DNA of 64,000 bases from Pseudomonas azadiae (GCF_019145355.1 NZ_JAHSTY010000001.1:620001-684000); one strand, 5' to 3'. Positions 17,459 to 26,517 are shown, counted from the first letter of the stretch. Program-made: numbers and translations. The notes: generated from the sequence alone by a model not told the origin.

Positions 17459-17886
17459 GGCAGCGCCTTGGACTGCACGCTGCCGGTCAGCCAACCGATA
17501 TCGATGCGCCAACGCCGGCTCCCATTGGCCAATAACAGGTTGCCGCCGGTGGAACTGCCATCGGGGTAGAACTCAACCGCAGAGCCTGCGTGCTCAGCGG
17601 TGTGCAGGGTCACTTGCAGACCGGCCGGCCAGTGTTTCAACGGCCGGCCCGGCGCCTGGAAGCTCAGCGCACGCAGGTCAAACAGGGTTCTTTCGGTGCG
17701 GCCGCTGATGATCGCCCGTGCCCGCGTGCTGCGCAACGCTTCGACCATCTGCCCGACGGCCTGACGCTCTGTCGCGGCGCGCAAGCCTTGCTGCAGACCA
17801 AACCCTACCAACCCGGCCGCGATGCTGATCAAGACGATCACCACCAGCATTTCCAGCAAGGTAAAGCCGCGTTGGGGGCTGATCAT
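17455..17886 (-). CDS. gspH: Type II secretion minor pseudopilin GspH
   Basis: A 143-residue minor pseudopilin. It opens MISPQRGFTLLEMLVVIVLI, with prepilin cleavage after the Gly and Glu at +5 of the mature protein. The globular part contains ALRSTRARAIISGRTERTLF, the segment following the N-terminal helix in GspH proteins. It lies 9 bp after gspG and overlaps gspI. GspH joins the GspI-J-K tip to the GspG shaft. Confidence 0.88.
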   Translation of the reverse strand: MISPQRGFTLLEMLVVIVLISIAAGLVGFGLQQGLRAATERQAVGQMVEALRSTRARAIISGRTERTLFDLRALSFQAPGRPLKHWPAGLQVTLHTAEHAGSAVEFYPDGSSTGGNLLLANGSRRWRIDIGWLTGSVQSKALP

Positions 17887-17895
17887 GGTCGCGGG

Positions 17896-18321
17896 TTATT
17901 CCCAGTTGCCCAGGTCGGCGCTGTAGCCTTCGCCACCGGGCTGGCCGTCCTGACCGTAGAAGATCAGGTCAAAGGCGCCGTGTTCACCGGGGAAGCGATA
18001 ACCAAAGGCATGGCCGAACGGGTCTTTGAGGTCGGACGGCTTGGCGTACGGCCCGGCCCAGCCGGCGCTGTTGCCGGGCTTGTCGACCAGTTGTTGCAGG
18101 GTCTTGGGCGGCGAGCCAACGTCCAGTCCGTAGCTTTCGATTTTCATGCTCAGGCTGGCCAGTTGCGCCTTGCCCGCGCCGTATTTGCCCTTGTCCACGT
18201 TGCCGCCGACCTGACGCACCACGATGGTGGCGACGATGCCCAGCAGTACGATCACCGCGAGCATTTCCAACAGGGTAAAACCGCCCTGGCGGCGGGCGGG
18301 CTTGAATCGGGTATGGCGCAT
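17896..18321 (-). CDS. gspG: Type II secretion major pseudopilin GspG
   Basis: Major subunit of the periplasmic pseudopilus, 141 residues. The prepilin site is QGGFTLLEMLAVIVLLGIVA, and the C-terminal GspG signature is present: LVDKPGNSAGWAGPYAKPSD, then DPFGHAFGYRFPG, a region usually involved in calcium binding. The ATG at 18321 has aagga upstream; an alternative ATG at 18345 overlaps the gspF stop in ATGA and would add eight residues. Either leader is compatible with processing. Confidence 0.93.
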   Translation of the reverse strand: MRHTRFKPARRQGGFTLLEMLAVIVLLGIVATIVVRQVGGNVDKGKYGAGKAQLASLSMKIESYGLDVGSPPKTLQQLVDKPGNSAGWAGPYAKPSDLKDPFGHAFGYRFPGEHGAFDLIFYGQDGQPGGEGYSADLGNWE

Positions 18322-18341
18322 AGGTGTGGATCCTTGAGGGT

Positions 18342-19544
18342 TCATATATTGCTGGTCAGGCTCATCAGCGGCAGCATGATCGCCAGCATGATCACCGCCA
18401 CCAGCACCGCCATGATCACGGTCAGCGACGGCACCAGCGCGGCGAGCAGGCGGTCGATGCCGCGTTTGGCTTCGACGTCGAACACGTCGGCGACCTTGAG
18501 CAGCATGCTGTCGAGTTCGCCGGCCTGTTCGCCGACTTCAATCATTTGCAGGGCGAGGTCAGGCAGCAGCGGCTGCGCGCCAAACGCGCTGGCCAGGGTG
18601 CCGCCGCCCTTGACGGATTCGGCGGCCTGGGCAACTTGCGCCTGCAGGGCGCGGTTGGTGCAGACCTGTCGGGCAATGACCAAGGCTTGCAGCAGCGCCA
18701 CGCCGTTGCTGAGCAAGGTGCCCAGGGTGCGCGCCAGACGGGCGGCTTCGACTCGCTGCAGCAGCGGCCCGATGAGGCGTATACCGAGGATACGGCGGTC
18801 ATGTTTTTCCCGGCGTTGGGGGTCACGCAGGCGTGCGGCGAGTGCCCAGATCGTCACGATCAAGCCCGCCAGCACGGCCAGGCCATAGGCACCGAGGAAT
18901 TGGCCGAGCGCCAGAATCACTTCGGTGATCAGCGGGATGGGCACGCCCAGGTCCTTGAAGATCGGCACGAACTGCGGCACCACGTAAGCCAGCAACAGGG
19001 CCAGCGAACCGAGCACGCCCACCACCAGGAATGCCGGATAGATCAGGGCATTGATCACTTCGCCCCTGAGTAACTGGCTGCGTTCCAGATAGTCGCTGAG
19101 CTGGCGCAGGGTGTCTTCCAGCGCGCCACCCGCCTCGCCGGCACGCACCATGCTCAGGTATAACGGCGAGAACTGGCTGCCTTCCTCTTCCAGCGCCTTG
19201 GACAAGGGCTGACCGGCCTTTACGTGTTCGCGAATACGTTCAATCAACGCACGGGTTTGCGGCTGGCCGGGCTGCTTGAGCAAAATGCCCAGCGAGCGTT
19301 CCAGCGGTTGGCCGGCGCCCAGCAACGTTGCCAATTGCTGGGTGAAACTGACCAGCGCCGCGCCGTTCAATTGACCCCGGCCAAAGGCCTTGCGCAACCC
19401 TTGGGCGCCCGCTGCATCGATCTGCAATAACAGCAGACCGCGTTTGTGCAGCGCGGCGACGGCGGCGTCCTGGTCTCGGGCTTCCAGGGTGCCGTTTTGC
19501 GCCTGGCCTTGGCTGTCGAGGGCGCGGTATTTGAACAGACTCAC
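18342..19544 (-). CDS. gspF: Type II secretion inner-membrane platform protein GspF
   Basis: Polytopic inner-membrane platform protein of 400 residues. The N-terminal MSLFKYRALDSQGQAQNG is typical of GspF/PilC. Two GspF repeat domains are visible (ALVSFTQQLATLLGAGQPLE and, later, RLARTLGTLLSNGVALLQAL), with membrane segments near residues 170-190, 215-235 and 370-395. The start overlaps the gspE stop by 4 bp. It probably converts GspE ATP hydrolysis into pseudopilin extraction. Confidence 0.95.
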   Translation of the reverse strand: MSLFKYRALDSQGQAQNGTLEARDQDAAVAALHKRGLLLLQIDAAGAQGLRKAFGRGQLNGAALVSFTQQLATLLGAGQPLERSLGILLKQPGQPQTRALIERIREHVKAGQPLSKALEEEGSQFSPLYLSMVRAGEAGGALEDTLRQLSDYLERSQLLRGEVINALIYPAFLVVGVLGSLALLLAYVVPQFVPIFKDLGVPIPLITEVILALGQFLGAYGLAVLAGLIVTIWALAARLRDPQRREKHDRRILGIRLIGPLLQRVEAARLARTLGTLLSNGVALLQALVIARQVCTNRALQAQVAQAAESVKGGGTLASAFGAQPLLPDLALQMIEVGEQAGELDSMLLKVADVFDVEAKRGIDRLLAALVPSLTVIMAVLVAVIMLAIMLPLMSLTSNI

Positions 19545-21271
19545 GCCCCCTCCCCACGGGTGACGCGCAGCACTTCTTCAAGTGACGTGACCCCCTCCAC
19601 GGCTTGGCGCAGCCCCTCTTCATGCAAGGTGCGCAGGCCACCACGACGGGCCGCCTGCTCCAGGGTCGCGGCGTCGGCCTGGCGCATCAACAGGCCGCGC
19701 AGTTCTTCGTTCATCACCAGCAGTTCGGTGATTGCGCTACGGCCATGGTAGCCACCGCCGGGTGCATCGGCGCGGGGCCGGTAGAGCATGATCGGGCGCT
19801 GGTCGGTAAACCGGTCCAGGCCGTGTTCGGCGATCAGTTGCGGCGGCGCTTCAAAGGCTTCGCGGGTGGCCGGGTCAAGACGCCGCACCAGGCGCTGGGC
19901 CAGGATGCCGTTGACCGTCGAGGCGATCAGGTAGCTTTCGACGCCCATATCCAGCAAGCGCGTGATACTCGCTGCCGCGCTGTTGGTGTGCAGGGTCGAC
20001 AGCACCAGGTGGCCGGTGAGGGATGATTGGATAGCGATGCGGCAGGTTTCCAGGTCGCGGATTTCGCCGATCATGATCACGTCCGGGTCCTGGCGCACGA
20101 TGGAGCGCAGCGCGCCGGCAAAATCCAGGCCGATGGCCGGTTTGACCTGGATCTGGTTGATGCCTTCCAGCTGGTACTCCACCGGGTCTTCGACGGTGAT
20201 GATCTTGCGCTCGGCGGTATTGAGGCGCGACAACGCGGTGTACAGGGTGGTGGTTTTGCCCGAGCCGGTGGGCCCGGTAACGAGCAGGATGCCATGGGGG
20301 CGTTCCAACACGTCCAGAAAGGTTTCCAGGCGCTGGCCGTCAAAGCCCAGGCTCTGGAAGTCGAAGCTCACGGTCTGACGATCCAGCAAACGCATGACCA
20401 CCGATTCGCCGAAACTGGTGGGTACCGTGGACACGCGCAAGTCGAGTTCCTTGCCCTGGATGCGCAGCATGATGCGTCCGTCCTGGGGCAAGCGCCGCTC
20501 GGCGATGTCCAGGCGCGCCATGATCTTCACCCGCGAAATCACCGCCGCCGACGAGCTGGACGGCGGCGCCTCGGCTTCGTGCAGCACACCGTCGATGCGG
20601 TAGCGCACCTTGAGCTGGTTTTCGAACGGCTCGATATGAATGTCCGAGGCGCGATGTTCCACTGCTCGTTGCAGGATCAGGTTGACCAGGCGAATCACCG
20701 GGGCTTCGGAGGCCATGTCCTTGAGGTGCTCGATGTCTTCCAGCGCCCCGCCCTGCTCGTCGAGGTTTTCGATCAGGGTGCCCATGGCCGAGCGGCCCTG
20801 GCCGTAGTAGCGCTCGATCAGGGTCTCGACTTCATTGCGCGGACCGATGGCCAACCACACGGGTACGCCACAGGCATAGGCGATGGCCTGGAACGGGTAC
20901 ACCAGCGACGGGTTGGCCGCCAGCACCCGCAGCCCCCCCTGACTCCAGCCCGCGGGCACCACCTGGTAGTGGCGCATGAAGCGTTCGGTCAGCAGGGGCA
21001 AGGGGTCCAGCAACGGTGGCGCGGCATCGGCCAGCAACAGCGGTGCGCCGAGCAAATCAGCCCAGGCCCGGGCCAGTTCCACTTCGGAGACCAGCCCCAG
21101 CCGAGTGAGCAGGCCGAGCAACTCGGTGTCACCGCCTTCCTGGGACAGGCGTCGGGCGCGCTCCAGGTCAACGGTTTTCAAGCCGGCGTGTTGCATCAGC
21201 CACGCGCACACCTGTTCGGTGTGCGGGATGTGCAGTTGGCAGGCGTCGAGGGGTGTTGAGGGGCTGGGCAT
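19541..21271 (-). CDS. gspE: Type II secretion ATPase GspE, lacking the zinc tetracysteine motif
   Basis: Cytoplasmic hexameric secretion ATPase of 576 residues and first gene of the operon. An N1E-like domain (about 1-150) precedes the RecA-like core with Walker A GPTGSGKTTTLYTALSRL, an Asp box (TVEDPVEYQLEGINQIQV) and Walker B (RQDPDVIMIGEIRDLET). Between LVRRLDPATREAF and GYHGRSAITELLV canonical GspE proteins carry a four-cysteine zinc module; here there is no cysteine in that stretch. Context with ten other gsp genes makes GspE preferable to PilB. Confidence 0.94.
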   Translation of the reverse strand: MPSPSTPLDACQLHIPHTEQVCAWLMQHAGLKTVDLERARRLSQEGGDTELLGLLTRLGLVSEVELARAWADLLGAPLLLADAAPPLLDPLPLLTERFMRHYQVVPAGWSQGGLRVLAANPSLVYPFQAIAYACGVPVWLAIGPRNEVETLIERYYGQGRSAMGTLIENLDEQGGALEDIEHLKDMASEAPVIRLVNLILQRAVEHRASDIHIEPFENQLKVRYRIDGVLHEAEAPPSSSSAAVISRVKIMARLDIAERRLPQDGRIMLRIQGKELDLRVSTVPTSFGESVVMRLLDRQTVSFDFQSLGFDGQRLETFLDVLERPHGILLVTGPTGSGKTTTLYTALSRLNTAERKIITVEDPVEYQLEGINQIQVKPAIGLDFAGALRSIVRQDPDVIMIGEIRDLETCRIAIQSSLTGHLVLSTLHTNSAAASITRLLDMGVESYLIASTVNGILAQRLVRRLDPATREAFEAPPQLIAEHGLDRFTDQRPIMLYRPRADAPGGGYHGRSAITELLVMNEELRGLLMRQADAATLEQAARRGGLRTLHEEGLRQAVEGVTSLEEVLRVTRGEGA

Positions 21272-21318
21272 GGGTCAAAATCTGAGGGGCGATGTGCCAA
21301 GGGTCTGTGGGAAACACT

Positions 21319-21408
21319 TGTGGGAGCGGGCTTGCTCGCGATAGCAATGCACCAGCTGCCGCATGTGCTGGCTGATACACCGCTATCGCGGGCAAGCCCG
21401 CTCCCACA
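21319..21408. repeat. REPIN, tgtgggagcgggcttgctcg (group I-like) doublet
   Basis: Left arm tgtgggagcgggcttgctcg plus cgatagc; right arm is its reverse complement, gctatcgcgggcaagcccgc plus tcccaca, with about 35 bp between. It lies between gspE and the small secreted protein gene. The same core recurs at 24929-25017. Confidence 0.88.
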
Positions 21409-21426
21409 GGGGGACCGCACTTCCCG

Positions 21427-21651
21427 TTAGTTAGAGGTCTTCGGCGTCGCCTGGCTGCTGTTCAGCGGCCGGCCACCCTTGGTGGTTTCGGCCTTCTGCT
21501 TTTTAGCCGCCTTGGCATCGTGGGCCTGGGTCAACACCGTGGAATCGGCGGCCCCGGATGTGGCATCAGCGTCCGTGGACTCAGCCGCCATTGCCGCGCC
21601 GCTTAGCGCAACGCTCAGTACAAAACCGGCACCCAACAGGGAAATCTTCAT
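21427..21651 (-). CDS. Small exported hypothetical protein
   Basis: A 74-residue protein of unknown function. A clear signal peptide (MKISLLGAGFVLSVALSGAA, cleavage probably after AMAA near residue 22) is followed by a short, Ala/Thr/Asp/Lys-rich, low-complexity mature part with a basic stretch AKAAKKQKAE. The start is supported by ggaga 6 bp upstream of the ATG; a longer frame adds twelve residues without an RBS. It lies upstream of the secretion operon on the same strand, separated by a REPIN, so co-transcription is uncertain. Confidence 0.7.
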   Translation of the reverse strand: MKISLLGAGFVLSVALSGAAMAAESTDADATSGAADSTVLTQAHDAKAAKKQKAETTKGGRPLNSSQATPKTSN

Positions 21652-22161
21652 CAACGTTCTCCAGATCAAAAACAGCAGATCACTCAAGTGGCGCCTTGAA
21701 CTCGTTCAAGACCCTACACCAAAGCGTTGTGTATTACAGCCTGTGTAAGGCATGGCACTTTAGAACCACCGAGCAATGCCACTAGTTAGCCACGACTCGA
21801 CAAATTTTCTTAAACCAATCGACTGGTTGGTTTAGTAATAGTTCCAGAACGTAAGAAATTATTTCTTATTTTACGCAAAAATTAGCTTTCGTTTGACTTA
21901 TACCCGCAAGAATTGCCTTAATTATGCGGTTTTTACGATTCAAAAATGCTATCAGGCGATATCACATAGGCATCACTCATAACAACAATCAATATAATTA
22001 TTACACTTTTAAAACTGCGAAATTCGCCAAATAGTTGCAATTAGCCATCGGTTAAAAATTGCGATCACGGGCAACTATTGCCCAGAAAAAAGTGACGAGC
22101 GCGCACCGGAAATCGCACTTCTCGGCGCGCCATGTTTACTGAACAGTTGTCGGAGAGACCC
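21652..22161. other. AT-rich divergent promoter region
   Basis: A 510-bp gap between the small secreted protein (minus) and the beta-glucosidase (plus). From about 21780 to 22080 it is strikingly AT-rich compared with the rest of the window. It holds two palindromes: taaaccaa...ttggttta at 21811-21834 and aagaaa-tta-tttctt at 21853-21867. I cannot place a -35/-10 pair with confidence. Confidence 0.6.
21811..21834. promoter_or_regulatory. Candidate operator palindrome upstream of the beta-glucosidase
   Basis: Perfect 8-bp inverted arms taaaccaa and ttggttta separated by tcgactgg, about 330 bp upstream of the GH3 start codon. The half-sites and spacing resemble TetR-family operators, and a TetR gene lies on the far side of the GH3 gene. 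Binding is inferred, not shown. Confidence 0.4.
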
Positions 22162-24912
22162 ATGAATAAACGCAAAATGATCGGTGCCCAGTCGGCGTTC
22201 GCCCTGTTGGCGCTGGCCGTGTCCCAGGTGCATGCGGCAACCAGTCCCGCTCTGGATGAGGGCCGCGTGAGCCGCGCGGAAAAGGCCGCGGATAAAACCC
22301 TGGCGAAGATGACCATGGAGGAGAAACTCGCCTACATCGGCGGCACCGGTGGTTGGGATGTCAAGCCGCTGACCCAGTATGGCGTCCCACAGATTCACGG
22401 CGCCGACGGCGGCGTGGGCGTGCGCTACACCAGCGAAGGTAACGCGCAGGGCGTGGTGTACCCGTCCGGGCCGAACCTGGCCGCCAGCTGGAACCCGCGC
22501 CGCGCCATCGACCTGGGCCGGGCCTTGGGCTATGACACCGCCAGCGGTGGTTATCAGTTCGTCACAGGCCCAGGCGTCAACCTGTATCGCATGCCGTACA
22601 GCGGTCGCGCGTTTGAGTATCTGTCCGGTGAAGACCCGTTCCTCGGCGCCAGCCTTGCGCCGGCGGTGATCAACGGCATCCAGTCGCGCGGGGTGTGGGC
22701 CAACGCCAAGCACTACGCCGCCAATGACCAGGAAAGCAACCGCTTCCACCTTGATGAAATCATCAGCGAGCGCGTGCTGCGCGAGATGACCCTGCCGCCG
22801 TTCGAGTCCGCCTCGAAGAACAGCAAGGTCGCGATGATGATGTGCGCGTTCCAGAAGGTGAACGGCGAGTTCGCCTGCCAGAACAAACACCTGATGCGCG
22901 ACATTCTGAAAACCGAATGGGGCTACCCGGGCTTCGTGCAGAGCGACTACAACGCGGTGGTCAACGGTCTGCCGGCGGCACAGGCCGGCACCGACCTGGA
23001 CATGATGGGCTACCAGATGAACAGCACGGTGCTCAAGCCGTACCTGGACAGTGGCGAACTGAGCAGCGCGACCATCGATGACAAGGTGCGCCGCATTCTC
23101 AAGCAGATCTACCTGTACAAGTTCGACAGCAAGGCGCCGTTGACCAGCCACAACATGAACAGCGCCACCAGTAACCGCGTGGCGCTGAACGCCGCCCGCG
23201 AAGGCATCGTGCTGCTGAAGAACCAGAACAGCCTGCTGCCGCTGGACGCGAAGAAGGTCAAGCGCATCGCCGTGGTCGGCACCCTGGCCAAGTACGCGCC
23301 GCCCACCGGTTTTGGCAGTGCCAACGTGATGGCCGCCAACTACATCAGTGAACTGAGCGGCCTGCAGCAACTGGCGCCGGGCGCCAAGGTCGAGTTCATC
23401 GACGGGCTGTCTTTGGACCCGGCCACCTCCAGCTGGAGCCATGCCGACAGCAATGGCAACCCTGTCAAAGGCCTGAAGACCGAGTTCTTCAGCAACAGCA
23501 ACTGGTCCGGTGACCCGGCCGCCAGCCGCACCGACGCGCATGTCGACCTCGACTGGTCCACCGACAGCCTGCCGGTGAACGGTGATACCGCCGCCACCTC
23601 GATTCGCTATAGCGGCCAGATCACCCCGACCGTCAGCGGTGAACAGGTATTCAAGGTCCGCGCCGACGGTGCGGTGCGCCTTTACGTCAACGGCCAGAAA
23701 GTCCTCGACAACGGCGACGGCAAACCGCTGCCGAACAACAGCATCCCGCCGACCATCCCGGTGTTCGCCAAGGTCAATCTGGAGGCCGGTAAACCCGTCG
23801 ACATCAAGCTGGAATACTCGCGTCGCAACGGCTACCTATCGACCATGGGCGGCCTGGTCGGCGTGCAGATGAGCTGGGCTTCGCTGGTTGCGCCACAGGA
23901 CCTGGCCAAGTACGACGCGGTATTGGTTGCCGCCGGTAACAGCAATGAATACGAAGGCGAAGGCTTCGACCACAGCTTCGACCTGCCGGAGTACCAGAAC
24001 CTGCTGATCCAGAGCATCGCCAAGGTCAACCCGAACACCGTGGTCACCCTGCACGGCGGCACCGGCTTGAAGATGAGCGACTGGATCGACCAGGTACCCG
24101 CGGCGCTGCACGCGTTCTACCCTGGGCAGAACGGCGGCCAGGCCCTGGCGGAAATCCTGTTGGGCAAGGTCAACCCGTCGGCCAAGCTGCCGATCAGCAT
24201 CGAGCGCAACATCGAAGACAACCCGATCTACGCGACCTTCCCCAAATTCGACAACCAGGAAACCCTGGCCGAGATGAGCTACAAGGACGACCTGTTCCTG
24301 GGCTATCGCGGCTACGAGAAGAAAGGCATCAAGCCGCTCTACCCGTTCGGGTATGGCTTGTCGTACACCACCTTCGGCTACAGCAACATCAAGGTGAGCC
24401 CAGGCGTGGCAGTGGCGGATGCGCCGATCAAGGTGTCGTTCGACCTGACCAACACCGGCAAGGTGGCGGGCGCCGAAGTGGCCGAGTTGTACGTGGGCCA
24501 GGCCAGCCCGAAAGTCGAGCGTGCGATCAAGGAGCTCAAGGGCTACAAGAAGGTGTTCCTCAAACCTGGCGAGAGCAAGCGCGTGACGATCGAGCTCAAC
24601 GATCGCTCGCTGGCCTACTACGACGTGGCGAGCAAGCAATGGGTGGTGGATGCGGACAGCTTCAACCTGTCCGTGGGCGCGTCGTCCCAGGATATTCGCC
24701 TGAACGCCAAGTTGGTCAACCCATTCCGCCAAGAACTGTCGACCACCACCAGCAACCCGTTGCCGCGCTCGGCGCTCAATTCGACGCTGCGTGACTCGAC
24801 GGTGAAGACCGGCGGCGTGCTGCACCAGAATGAAGGTGACAGCGGCACCAGCGACGGTGATGGCTATGACATGAGCGATGACAGCAGCCAGGGCAGTGCT
24901 GGCGGTAACTGA
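22162..24912 (+). CDS. Secreted GH3 family beta-glucosidase with PA14 domain
   Basis: Exported glycoside hydrolase of 916 residues. A signal peptide (residues 1-25, ending SQVHA) precedes the GH3 N-terminal barrel; the nucleophile is probably Asp262 in GFVQSDYNAV. The GH3 C-terminal domain is interrupted by a PA14-like carbohydrate-binding insert from about 430 to 570 (GLKTEFFSNSNWSG to VRLYVNGQKVLDNG). A fibronectin III-like domain follows (PIKVSFDLTNTGKVAGAEVA). The last 35 residues form an acidic, Ser/Gly/Asp-rich tail. The start has cggag upstream. It lies next to the type II secretion operon and could be a substrate (inference). It likely cleaves beta-linked glucosides. Confidence 0.92.
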   Translation: MNKRKMIGAQSAFALLALAVSQVHAATSPALDEGRVSRAEKAADKTLAKMTMEEKLAYIGGTGGWDVKPLTQYGVPQIHGADGGVGVRYTSEGNAQGVVYPSGPNLAASWNPRRAIDLGRALGYDTASGGYQFVTGPGVNLYRMPYSGRAFEYLSGEDPFLGASLAPAVINGIQSRGVWANAKHYAANDQESNRFHLDEIISERVLREMTLPPFESASKNSKVAMMMCAFQKVNGEFACQNKHLMRDILKTEWGYPGFVQSDYNAVVNGLPAAQAGTDLDMMGYQMNSTVLKPYLDSGELSSATIDDKVRRILKQIYLYKFDSKAPLTSHNMNSATSNRVALNAAREGIVLLKNQNSLLPLDAKKVKRIAVVGTLAKYAPPTGFGSANVMAANYISELSGLQQLAPGAKVEFIDGLSLDPATSSWSHADSNGNPVKGLKTEFFSNSNWSGDPAASRTDAHVDLDWSTDSLPVNGDTAATSIRYSGQITPTVSGEQVFKVRADGAVRLYVNGQKVLDNGDGKPLPNNSIPPTIPVFAKVNLEAGKPVDIKLEYSRRNGYLSTMGGLVGVQMSWASLVAPQDLAKYDAVLVAAGNSNEYEGEGFDHSFDLPEYQNLLIQSIAKVNPNTVVTLHGGTGLKMSDWIDQVPAALHAFYPGQNGGQALAEILLGKVNPSAKLPISIERNIEDNPIYATFPKFDNQETLAEMSYKDDLFLGYRGYEKKGIKPLYPFGYGLSYTTFGYSNIKVSPGVAVADAPIKVSFDLTNTGKVAGAEVAELYVGQASPKVERAIKELKGYKKVFLKPGESKRVTIELNDRSLAYYDVASKQWVVDADSFNLSVGASSQDIRLNAKLVNPFRQELSTTTSNPLPRSALNSTLRDSTVKTGGVLHQNEGDSGTSDGDGYDMSDDSSQGSAGGN

Positions 24913-24928
24913 TCCCGGCGCGGTCTAG

Positions 24929-25017
24929 TGTGGGAGCGGGCTTGCTCGCGAAAGCGGTGTGTCAGTCAGTGCATCTTTGACTGATCTACCGCATTCGCGA
25001 GCAAGCCCGCTCCCACA
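24929..25017. repeat. REPIN, tgtgggagcgggcttgctcg (group I-like) doublet
   Basis: Inverted pair of tgtgggagcgggcttgctcg and cgagcaagcccgctcccaca with about 49 bp between, in the convergent gap between the GH3 gene and the TetR gene. It is a second copy of the element at 21319-21408, so the GH3 gene is bracketed by two group I-like REPINs. Confidence 0.88.
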
Positions 25018-25028
25018 TTTGACCGTGT

Positions 25029-25649
25029 TTACGTTCGAATTCTGATGGCTGCCTCGACCCGCGCAATGTAGGTATCGAACCGCGCCACCAGGTCCACCTG
25101 TTCGGGAAAACGCAGCCACTGAATCTGCAGGCCATCCATCATCGCCAGGATTTCTTGCACCAGCCCGGCGATGTCCACGTCACCGCGCACCTCCCCCGCC
25201 GCCACCAGGTCGGCAAATTGCGCCTGCATGCGCTGATGAATCGCCGCATAACGGGACTGAAACCACTCCCAGGCCGGATGCGTATCGAGCAGACTTTCCG
25301 CATTCAGGATGGTAAAGGCCCGCACTACCCCCGGCGCAGTGGCGTTCGAACGGTTTATCGCCCTCAGGCTGCCCAGCAGACCGGACAGCGATTTCTCGGC
25401 CCGCACCTCATCGGCAATCCGCTGGTTAACCTCGTCGCGACGCTGCAACACGCCCATCAATAAGGAAATCTTGCTGGGAAAGTGATGCAACAGGCCGGCA
25501 ACCGAAATACCCACAATTGCCGCTACCTGGGCCATCGAGGCACTGCTGTAGCCTTCCAGGGAAAACACCTGCAAGGCCGCATCCAGCAACTCTTCACGGC
25601 GTTTTTCACCTTTTGGGGCGCGACGGGTCTTGGGGGCGGGTTCTTTCAT
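25029..25649 (-). CDS. TetR family transcriptional regulator
   Basis: A 206-residue one-component regulator. The N-terminal helix-turn-helix is ELLDAALQVFSLEGYSSASM followed by AQVAAIVGISVAGLLHHFPS, the TetR signature ending at YxxFxxK-type residues. The C-terminal ligand domain is all-helical and I do not recognise its inducer class. It faces the GH3 beta-glucosidase gene tail-to-tail, which favours a role in controlling that enzyme. Its N-terminus is basic (KTRRAPKGEKRREE). Confidence 0.88.
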   Translation of the reverse strand: MKEPAPKTRRAPKGEKRREELLDAALQVFSLEGYSSASMAQVAAIVGISVAGLLHHFPSKISLLMGVLQRRDEVNQRIADEVRAEKSLSGLLGSLRAINRSNATAPGVVRAFTILNAESLLDTHPAWEWFQSRYAAIHQRMQAQFADLVAAGEVRGDVDIAGLVQEILAMMDGLQIQWLRFPEQVDLVARFDTYIARVEAAIRIRT

Positions 25650-25724
25650 GGGGGACGTCCTTGTGGGCAGGCTTGCACCGTATCCAAATTGCCCCTGAGC
25701 CGCAAATAAAGGATTGAAGAACCC

Positions 25725-26513
25725 TCAGTGAGCGCGGGTGCTTTTTTCCACCAGGCACATCGGCGTGCCGGCGACCGGCTCCTGCATCACTTGCACCTGA
25801 ACATCGAACACCTGGCGCATCAACTCGGCACTAATGACTTGCGCCGGCGCACCATCGGCCACCAGCTTGCCGCCGTGCATCACCGCCAGATGGTCGGCGT
25901 AGCGACAAGCCTGGTTGATATCGTGGAGCACGGTGATCACGGTCTTGCCTTCAGCGGCCAGTTCGCCCATGAGGTCGAGCAGTTCAACCTGGTGACTGAT
26001 GTCGAGGTAGGTGGTGGGTTCATCGAGCAACACGATCGGCGCGTTCTGCGCCAACACCATCGCCAACCAGGCGCGCTGGCGCTGGCCGCCGGACAGGTCG
26101 GCCAGCGCGCGCTCGGCCAGGTTGTCCAGTTCCAGGCGTTGCATGGCCTGGGTCACGTGGGATTGATCGCTGCCGCTCAAACGTCCCCACAGTGAGTTAT
26201 GCGGGCTGCGGCCATAGGCGACCAACTGACGCACACTGACGCCCTCCGGCACCGGCAGCACCTGGGGCAGAAACGCGATCTGGCATGCCAGTTGGCGCGC
26301 GGACAGGCTGGCGTAGGCCTGGCCATCCAAGGTCAATTCGCCCTGGGTCGGCTTGAGGATGCGCGCAAATGCCTTGAGCAAGGTGGACTTGCCGCAGCCA
26401 TTGGGACCGATCAACGCGGTGACCTTGCCCGCCGGCGGCGCGAACGACAGGCCCTGCACGATGCGCGTGGCGCCGTAGCCGATGTCGAGCTGCCGTGCGT
26501 GGAGAATACTCAT
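25725..26513 (-). CDS. Iron-chelate ABC transporter ATP-binding protein (FecE-like)
   Basis: Cytoplasmic ATPase of 262 residues. Walker A is LIGPNGCGKSTLLKAF, the ABC signature is LSGGQRQRAWLAMVLAQ, and Walker B is PIVLLDEPTTYLDISHQ, the combination and LDI ending typical of FepC/FecE/FhuC ATPases. The start MSILHARQ was chosen because it lies 4 bp after the permease stop; the longer frame would run into that gene. It is the last gene of a minus-strand run of binding protein, two permeases and ATPase. Confidence 0.92.
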   Translation of the reverse strand: MSILHARQLDIGYGATRIVQGLSFAPPAGKVTALIGPNGCGKSTLLKAFARILKPTQGELTLDGQAYASLSARQLACQIAFLPQVLPVPEGVSVRQLVAYGRSPHNSLWGRLSGSDQSHVTQAMQRLELDNLAERALADLSGGQRQRAWLAMVLAQNAPIVLLDEPTTYLDISHQVELLDLMGELAAEGKTVITVLHDINQACRYADHLAVMHGGKLVADGAPAQVISAELMRQVFDVQVQVMQEPVAGTPMCLVEKSTRAH

Positions 26514-26517
26514 GTCA

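Noticed and set aside
19541..21271. Interpretation of the ATPase and pseudopilins as type IV pilus genes (PilB/PilC/PilA)
   Set aside because: The presence of H-I-J-K pseudopilins, GspL, GspM and the secretin order identifies a type II secretion operon.
22075..23541. 488-codon minus-strand open frame inside the beta-glucosidase
   Set aside because: High-GC antisense shadow; the plus-strand GH3 motifs are unambiguous across the same bases.
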